Assembly: GCF_041228105.1 (NCBI RefSeq)
Contig: NZ_CP166097.1
Location: 4,340,001 to 4,404,000, forward strand
Length of the DNA stretch: 64,000 nt
Direction of reading: 5' to 3'
Source: Pectobacterium aroidearum
Lineage (GTDB): Bacteria > Pseudomonadota > Gammaproteobacteria > Enterobacterales > Enterobacteriaceae
The stretch's first letter is position 1. The number at the start of each line of letters is the position of its first letter. Made by a program: the position numbers and the translations under genes. Shown here piece by piece: positions 60,277 through 64,000 of this stretch. The notes beneath the pieces are model-generated. The model was not told the DNA's origin and ran no database searches. It saw only the letters and a program-made list of their open reading frames with translations.

Positions 60277-61500
60277 TTAATAAAATTCTGCTTTTATATT
60301 CCTCCTTATCTTCTTCATTGATTCCTGACGTCCCAATTGCACGAGCAAGGAATTCATACGTGGTAATACATGGAATAAGTGCGTTTTAAATCCATCACAA
60401 AAATAGTTTTTATTCGGTCGTCCATCGCTAGAAATTTCAAACCGATGCTTCGGGCAACCGCCATGACAAACGGCTTTTACTTCACAACTCAGACAATCTT
60501 TACTGATATTCTTTCGTTTATTCTCACCAAAGGCGAGGTTTTGCGGCGAATTCACCAGCGACGCTAGATCGTCCTGATTAATATTGCCGAGTTTATTTTC
60601 TGGATAAACGAAATGGTCGCAGGAATACACATCGCCATTCGCTTCAACAATCAGATTGCCGCCGCAGGTCTCGTTGATAACGCAGGCGCTAAGCTGCCCG
60701 GTCATTTTGGTCAGCGTTTGCTCAAAGTTCATGACAAACACATTGCCCAGATCGTGCTGAACCCAATAATCAAAAATCGTATTCAGAAAACGACCATAGG
60801 CTTTGGCAGGCACTGACCACTCCGTTACGCTGCACTGGCCCGAAAAATCCGGCTGAATCAGCACCAGTCCGTTATCGTCCGGCTTTGCAGCGCGGCGCTC
60901 CACCAGCGGAATGAACTGCATGTAACGACTGCCGATGCGTTTAAGAAACTGGTAAACATCCAGCGGGCGTTTCACATTTTCCGCATTCACCACGGTCAGG
61001 GTATTAAACTCGACCTTGTGACGCTTCAGCGCCTCCAGCCCTTTCATCACATCATCAAAGGTGCTTTTCCCTGCTCGCGTGAGACGATGGGCATCATTGC
61101 TGATACGGTCACCGTCGATCGACAACCCCACCAGAAACTGGTTCTCTTTCAGAAAACGCGCCCAGTCGTCATCAATATTGGTGCCGTTGGTCTGAAAGAA
61201 GTTATTGATCTGCTTTGTGCCGCGGTAGTGGTTCTGTAATCGCACTGCTTCACGGAAGAAATCGATGCCTAGCAGCGTCGGCTCTCCGCCTTGCCACAGG
61301 AAATCAACGACGGGTGCCTGCTGGCTGCTGATGTTCTTTCGCACATAGTTTTCCAGCGTATCGCCATCCATCTTCCAGCGGCTTTTCCGATCTGGATAAA
61401 GGTGTTCCTTCTCCAGATAAAAACAGTATGAGCAATCAATATTGCACACGGATCCTGAAGGCTTGGCCATCAACTGAAAATTGGCAATGGATTGACTCAT
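60277..61500 (-). CDS. Anaerobic sulfatase-maturating enzyme (radical SAM/SPASM)
   Basis: This 407-aa enzyme oxidises an active-site Cys or Ser of sulfatases to formylglycine without oxygen. The radical-SAM cluster is Cys19-Cys23-Cys26 (SVCNIDCSYC), followed by DFLWQGGEPTLLGIDFF. A C-terminal SPASM domain holds two further Fe-S clusters (cysteines in CVINETCGG, DVYSCDHFVYPE, CLSCEVKAVCHGGCPKHRF and YFCDG). ATG 61500 has GAGGTGCCC directly upstream; an earlier GTG is less likely. It sits between the porin and the Ser-type sulfatase and probably serves all sulfatases here. Confidence 0.95.
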   Translation of the reverse strand: MSQSIANFQLMAKPSGSVCNIDCSYCFYLEKEHLYPDRKSRWKMDGDTLENYVRKNISSQQAPVVDFLWQGGEPTLLGIDFFREAVRLQNHYRGTKQINNFFQTNGTNIDDDWARFLKENQFLVGLSIDGDRISNDAHRLTRAGKSTFDDVMKGLEALKRHKVEFNTLTVVNAENVKRPLDVYQFLKRIGSRYMQFIPLVERRAAKPDDNGLVLIQPDFSGQCSVTEWSVPAKAYGRFLNTIFDYWVQHDLGNVFVMNFEQTLTKMTGQLSACVINETCGGNLIVEANGDVYSCDHFVYPENKLGNINQDDLASLVNSPQNLAFGENKRKNISKDCLSCEVKAVCHGGCPKHRFEISSDGRPNKNYFCDGFKTHLFHVLPRMNSLLVQLGRQESMKKIRRNIKAEFY

Positions 61501-61608
61501 GGGCACCTCGACTTAATTTACTGGCTACACGATAGTCTCTTTTCGTGAGAGATAGTCTCTTTCCTGAGAAAATCACCGCCGACCTCCTGGCCGGCGGATC
61601 GTTTGCGA

Positions 61609-63072
61609 TTACAGATCGAACAGCGGGGGTTTCTTCTCACCCAGCAACTGCTCATAGGCCCGCGCTTTTTCTATCAACGCCCGATAGCGATCCGGCTCTT
61701 TAGCCGACAAATCATGCTGTTCAGAAACGTCATCGCGCAAGTTGAACATAAGCGGTTTTTCCAGATCGACCGGAATGCCCGCTTTCTTGTCACGGAAGAC
61801 CACCTTGTAGTCGCCATCACGGTAGGCATCCATTTTGCCCCAGTAGAAATACGGCATGAAGGTACGCGCACTAGGCTTTCCATTCAGGAAGGCGGCGCTG
61901 AGATCCACGCCGTCCAGATCGCGCTGAGCATGTTGGCTACCGGTGATCTTCATCAGCGTTGGCAGAAGATCCAGCGTACTGCCGATGTCATCCACCACTT
62001 TCGGCGCGATATGCGATTTCCAGTTCACGATAAACGGAACACGCTGCCCCCCTTCAAATACAGTACTTTTACCCGAACGCAGCGGCAGCGCCGAACCAGC
62101 CAAACCGTCTTTGTCATACTGCAACCACGGGCCGTTGTCGGACGTAAAAATCACGATGGTGTTTTCCGCCAAGTTGCTCGCTTCCAGCGCCTGATAGATC
62201 TGCCCCACCGACCAGTCGATCTCCAGCATCACATCACCGTAAGGGTTATGCCCTTTGCCTTTAAATTCCGGCGAGGTAAACAACGGTACGTGAGTCTGCG
62301 GGTAAGCCATGTACATAAAGAACGGCTTATCTTTATTGTCGGCAATATACTGCACCGCCTTGTTCGTCACATCCTTGGTAAAACTGGCCTGCTGGAAGCC
62401 CTGCGGTACGGCGTAATCGACCTGCTTTCCGTTGTCTTTATAGGAGTGATAAAGCGGCACGTTCCAGTATTCCTGCTTCGGTGAGCGGTTGATCTCTTCC
62501 ATTTTGCTCAGCAGTTCACGCCTTTTCGGATCGCTGCTTGCCAGACGATTCATCTCCACCTGATCGACAACGGTGCTGAAGCGATCGTTGCTGGTCGGGA
62601 TCCCATACCACTCATCAAAACCGTGGCGTGTCGGGAACGCGTTCGACTGCGTCCCTAAGTGCCATTTGCCGTACATGATGGTGCGATACCCGTTGTGCTG
62701 GAGTGATTCCGCTATGCTGACTTCATCATCGGGGAAACCATCAGGATCTTCATCCAGGAACACGCCGGGGATTTTCGTGCCGTATAGCCCCGTTTTAGTT
62801 TCGACGCGGCCCGTCATCAATCCGCCGCGGCTGGGGGAAGAGATCGCTGACGAGACATAAAAATTGGTCCAGCGCTGTCCCGTTGCTGCTAGTTTATCCA
62901 GATGAGGCGTCGGCGTTTTCGCGCCCTGTACCGACATATCGGCCCAGCCCATATCATCGGTAAACAGGATGATCACATTCGGTTTCGTTTGCGCCGCCGC
63001 AGCGGTGTGCCACAGCGTTGGCCCAGCCAGCAACGCCGTCGCGATAGAGAGTGCCATGACATGTTTCTTCAT
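61609..63072 (-). CDS. Periplasmic arylsulfatase, Ser-type
   Basis: This 487-aa secreted sulfatase has a signal peptide at about 1-27 (ALSIATALLAGPTLWHTAAA). Metal ligands Asp39-Asp40 are in ILFTDDMGWAD. The formylglycine precursor is Ser78 in AISSPSRGGL, so it needs the anaerobic maturase rather than an oxygen-dependent one. Further motifs are YGKWHLG, PFFMYMAYPQTHVP and FTSDNGPWLQ. It is transcribed towards the maturase 108 bases downstream. A terminator-like hairpin and a perfect CRP site lie in the 218-base region upstream. The substrate is unknown. Confidence 0.93.
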   Translation of the reverse strand: MKKHVMALSIATALLAGPTLWHTAAAAQTKPNVIILFTDDMGWADMSVQGAKTPTPHLDKLAATGQRWTNFYVSSAISSPSRGGLMTGRVETKTGLYGTKIPGVFLDEDPDGFPDDEVSIAESLQHNGYRTIMYGKWHLGTQSNAFPTRHGFDEWYGIPTSNDRFSTVVDQVEMNRLASSDPKRRELLSKMEEINRSPKQEYWNVPLYHSYKDNGKQVDYAVPQGFQQASFTKDVTNKAVQYIADNKDKPFFMYMAYPQTHVPLFTSPEFKGKGHNPYGDVMLEIDWSVGQIYQALEASNLAENTIVIFTSDNGPWLQYDKDGLAGSALPLRSGKSTVFEGGQRVPFIVNWKSHIAPKVVDDIGSTLDLLPTLMKITGSQHAQRDLDGVDLSAAFLNGKPSARTFMPYFYWGKMDAYRDGDYKVVFRDKKAGIPVDLEKPLMFNLRDDVSEQHDLSAKEPDRYRALIEKARAYEQLLGEKKPPLFDL

Positions 63073-63114
63073 TATGTTTCATCCCCAGAGTGTTGTTTTC
63101 GTTTTTCTCAAGGC

Positions 63115-63166
63115 AAAAAAAAACCTGATCGCCAAACGACACAACGGCCGCTTGCCAATCAGGTTT
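63115..63166 (-). terminator. Terminator upstream of the Ser-type sulfatase
   Basis: On the minus strand AAACCTGAT pairs with ATCAGGTTT around a long loop and is followed by nine Ts. It ends only about 42 bases before the sulfatase start. It may end the transcript of the preceding sulfatase gene or act as an attenuator in the sulfatase leader. Confidence 0.75.
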
Positions 63167-63262
63167 CACCCATGAATAACATTCTCTACGTCATGCTTCA
63201 TGGTCATGTCCTGAAGGTAGTTTTACTCACTTTCTGAACTGCATACAAACAACATAATCAAG

Positions 63263-63284
63263 GTATGTGAACAAATTCACATAC
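63263..63284. promoter_or_regulatory. Perfect CRP-binding site between sulfatase genes
   Basis: TGTGA-ACAAAT-TCACA (63266-63281) is a perfect match to the CRP core, embedded in a longer palindrome GGTATGTGAA/TTCACATACC. It lies 7 bases after the third sulfatase stop and about 200 bases upstream of the Ser-type sulfatase start. Confidence 0.75.
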
Positions 63285-63290
63285 CGATTT

Positions 63291-64000
63291 TTACGGCTGA
63301 ATGGACAACGCGCCGACCGGGCTTTCCTGCCAACCATAGCGAATCGCCTTGAATTGCAGCTGCGATGCACTCTTCAGCGGCGTGATACTGCCCGTATACA
63401 GCTCCCACTCTTTGCCATCCCAACTGTAGCCAATCGAGGCATCCTGCGTGCGGTTAGCCAGATAAATTTTGTTGCTGACCGCATCCCACTGCGCCACTGG
63501 CGTCAGCGTGGCGCGCTGCTTACCCTGCTCATCCAGCAAATCCGCCACCATCTGATCTTCCACGATCAAATTCATGTCGTTCGCCCTGTTACGCCAGCGA
63601 TCCATCTCTTCACGCATCCGTACCAGCACGGCATTTTGGGCAGGTTCTGCCGCCAGATTATGCAACTGCAAGGGATCGCGTCGTAGATCGTAGAGCTCTT
63701 CTGCTGGACGATCGTCAAACCAGCTTTGCTGATCGGCACTCAGCTGATGCTGTTCATGCGCTGCATTCAAATCCTTCATCGATCCGAGCGCGTTACGGAA
63801 AGCAATGCCGATCCCTCCCGGCGTGGTCGCCAGATTACGCACATATTGATAGTCACGATCCCGAACAAAATAGGCGCGCATATCGTATTCATCCATCCGC
63901 CCTCGCACGCCATAGACAAACTGGCGCTGCGGCGCGAAATCCTGTGCCAGACTGATACCACGCATATAGTCAGGTTGTTTGATATCGGCAAACCCCAGAA
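63291..64000 (-). CDS. Third sulfatase, C-terminal part (5' end outside window)
   Basis: The reading frame runs from the window edge to the stop at 63291, about 236 codons, so only the C-terminal part is present. The fragment reads GFADIKQPDYMRGISLAQDF at its start, with RDRDYQYVRNLA, EELYDLRRDPLQLHNLAAEP and a beta-rich end. The ELYDLxxDPxxxxNLA motif is the classic sulfatase C-terminal signature. The catalytic N terminus is not visible, so Cys- or Ser-type cannot be decided. It is on the same strand as the other cluster genes. Confidence 0.85.
   Translation of the reverse strand, partial: LGFADIKQPDYMRGISLAQDFAPQRQFVYGVRGRMDEYDMRAYFVRDRDYQYVRNLATTPGGIGIAFRNALGSMKDLNAAHEQHQLSADQQSWFDDRPAEELYDLRRDPLQLHNLAAEPAQNAVLVRMREEMDRWRNRANDMNLIVEDQMVADLLDEQGKQRATLTPVAQWDAVSNKIYLANRTQDASIGYSWDGKEWELYTGSITPLKSASQLQFKAIRYGWQESPVGALSIQP

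Noticed and set aside
61603..62484. Long open frame antisense to the Ser-type sulfatase (293 codons)
   Set aside because: It is a mirror of the sulfatase coding frame, rich in Arg and His as such shadows are, with no family similarity.

Overview
The window is a piece of a gamma-proteobacterial chromosome, most likely a soft-rot enterobacterium (Pectobacterium or a close relative). The housekeeping proteins (NusA, RimP, SecG, GlmM, FtsH, GreA, ObgE, ArgR, DnaG, RpoD) are near-identical in recognisable stretches to their Escherichia coli counterparts. The accessory genes are a nitrate reductase/flavoprotein fusion, a sulfatase cluster and a thiotemplate island, a combination I associate with Pectobacteriaceae. 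The genus is inference from memory, not from a search.

Layout. (1) 1-1958: the metY-rimP-nusA operon on the minus strand with its promoter and three terminators. (2) About 1960-23030: an accessory island between metY and leuU. It carries an atypical NarL-type regulator, a DUF2589 protein/phage-type lysozyme/holin-like trio, an A-T-C NRPS on the minus strand, and a plus-strand operon of DUF2589 protein, free adenylation enzyme, free carrier protein, 90-aa orphan, type I PKS, C-A-T-TE NRPS, membrane protein and NADPH oxidoreductase. (3) 23031-34672: leuU-secG-glmM-folP-ftsH-rlmE, yhbY, greA, dacB, obgE-yhbE-rpmA-rplU in near-E. coli order. (4) 34828-39293: ispB, two Mu-type HTH genes divergent from a Ner-like gene, mdh and argR. 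(5) 39391-45565: tsaD, the rpsU-dnaG-rpoD operon, mug and tRNA-Ile(CAU). E. coli keeps this block far from argR, so argR/tsaD is a rearrangement junction relative to E. coli. (6) 45949-50043: an OafA-type acyltransferase, a LysR regulator and a periplasmic DJ-1/PfpI protein. (7) 50141-54662: the nitrate reductase fusion under an apparent NtrC, sigma-54 and ANTAR-antiterminator cascade. (8) 54786-64000: a DUF1543 protein, a GH1 6-phospho-beta-glucosidase with CRP and attenuator signals, and a sulfate-ester scavenging cluster (Cys-type sulfatase, porin, radical-SAM maturase, Ser-type sulfatase, truncated third sulfatase).

How the genes work together. In the island, the free adenylation enzyme and carrier protein would load a starter, the PKS would add and process one malonate unit, and the C-A-T-TE protein would add one monomer and release the product. 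The A-T-C protein is a separate loading/condensing unit whose adenylation pocket lacks the usual Asp. I recognise no known product. The link between DUF2589 proteins, a lysis-like pair and a peptide-polyketide assembly line is the best candidate here for an undescribed system. In the sulfatase block, the porin would admit sulfated substrates, the maturase would make formylglycine in both a Cys-type and a Ser-type enzyme, and a perfect CRP site suggests control by carbon supply.
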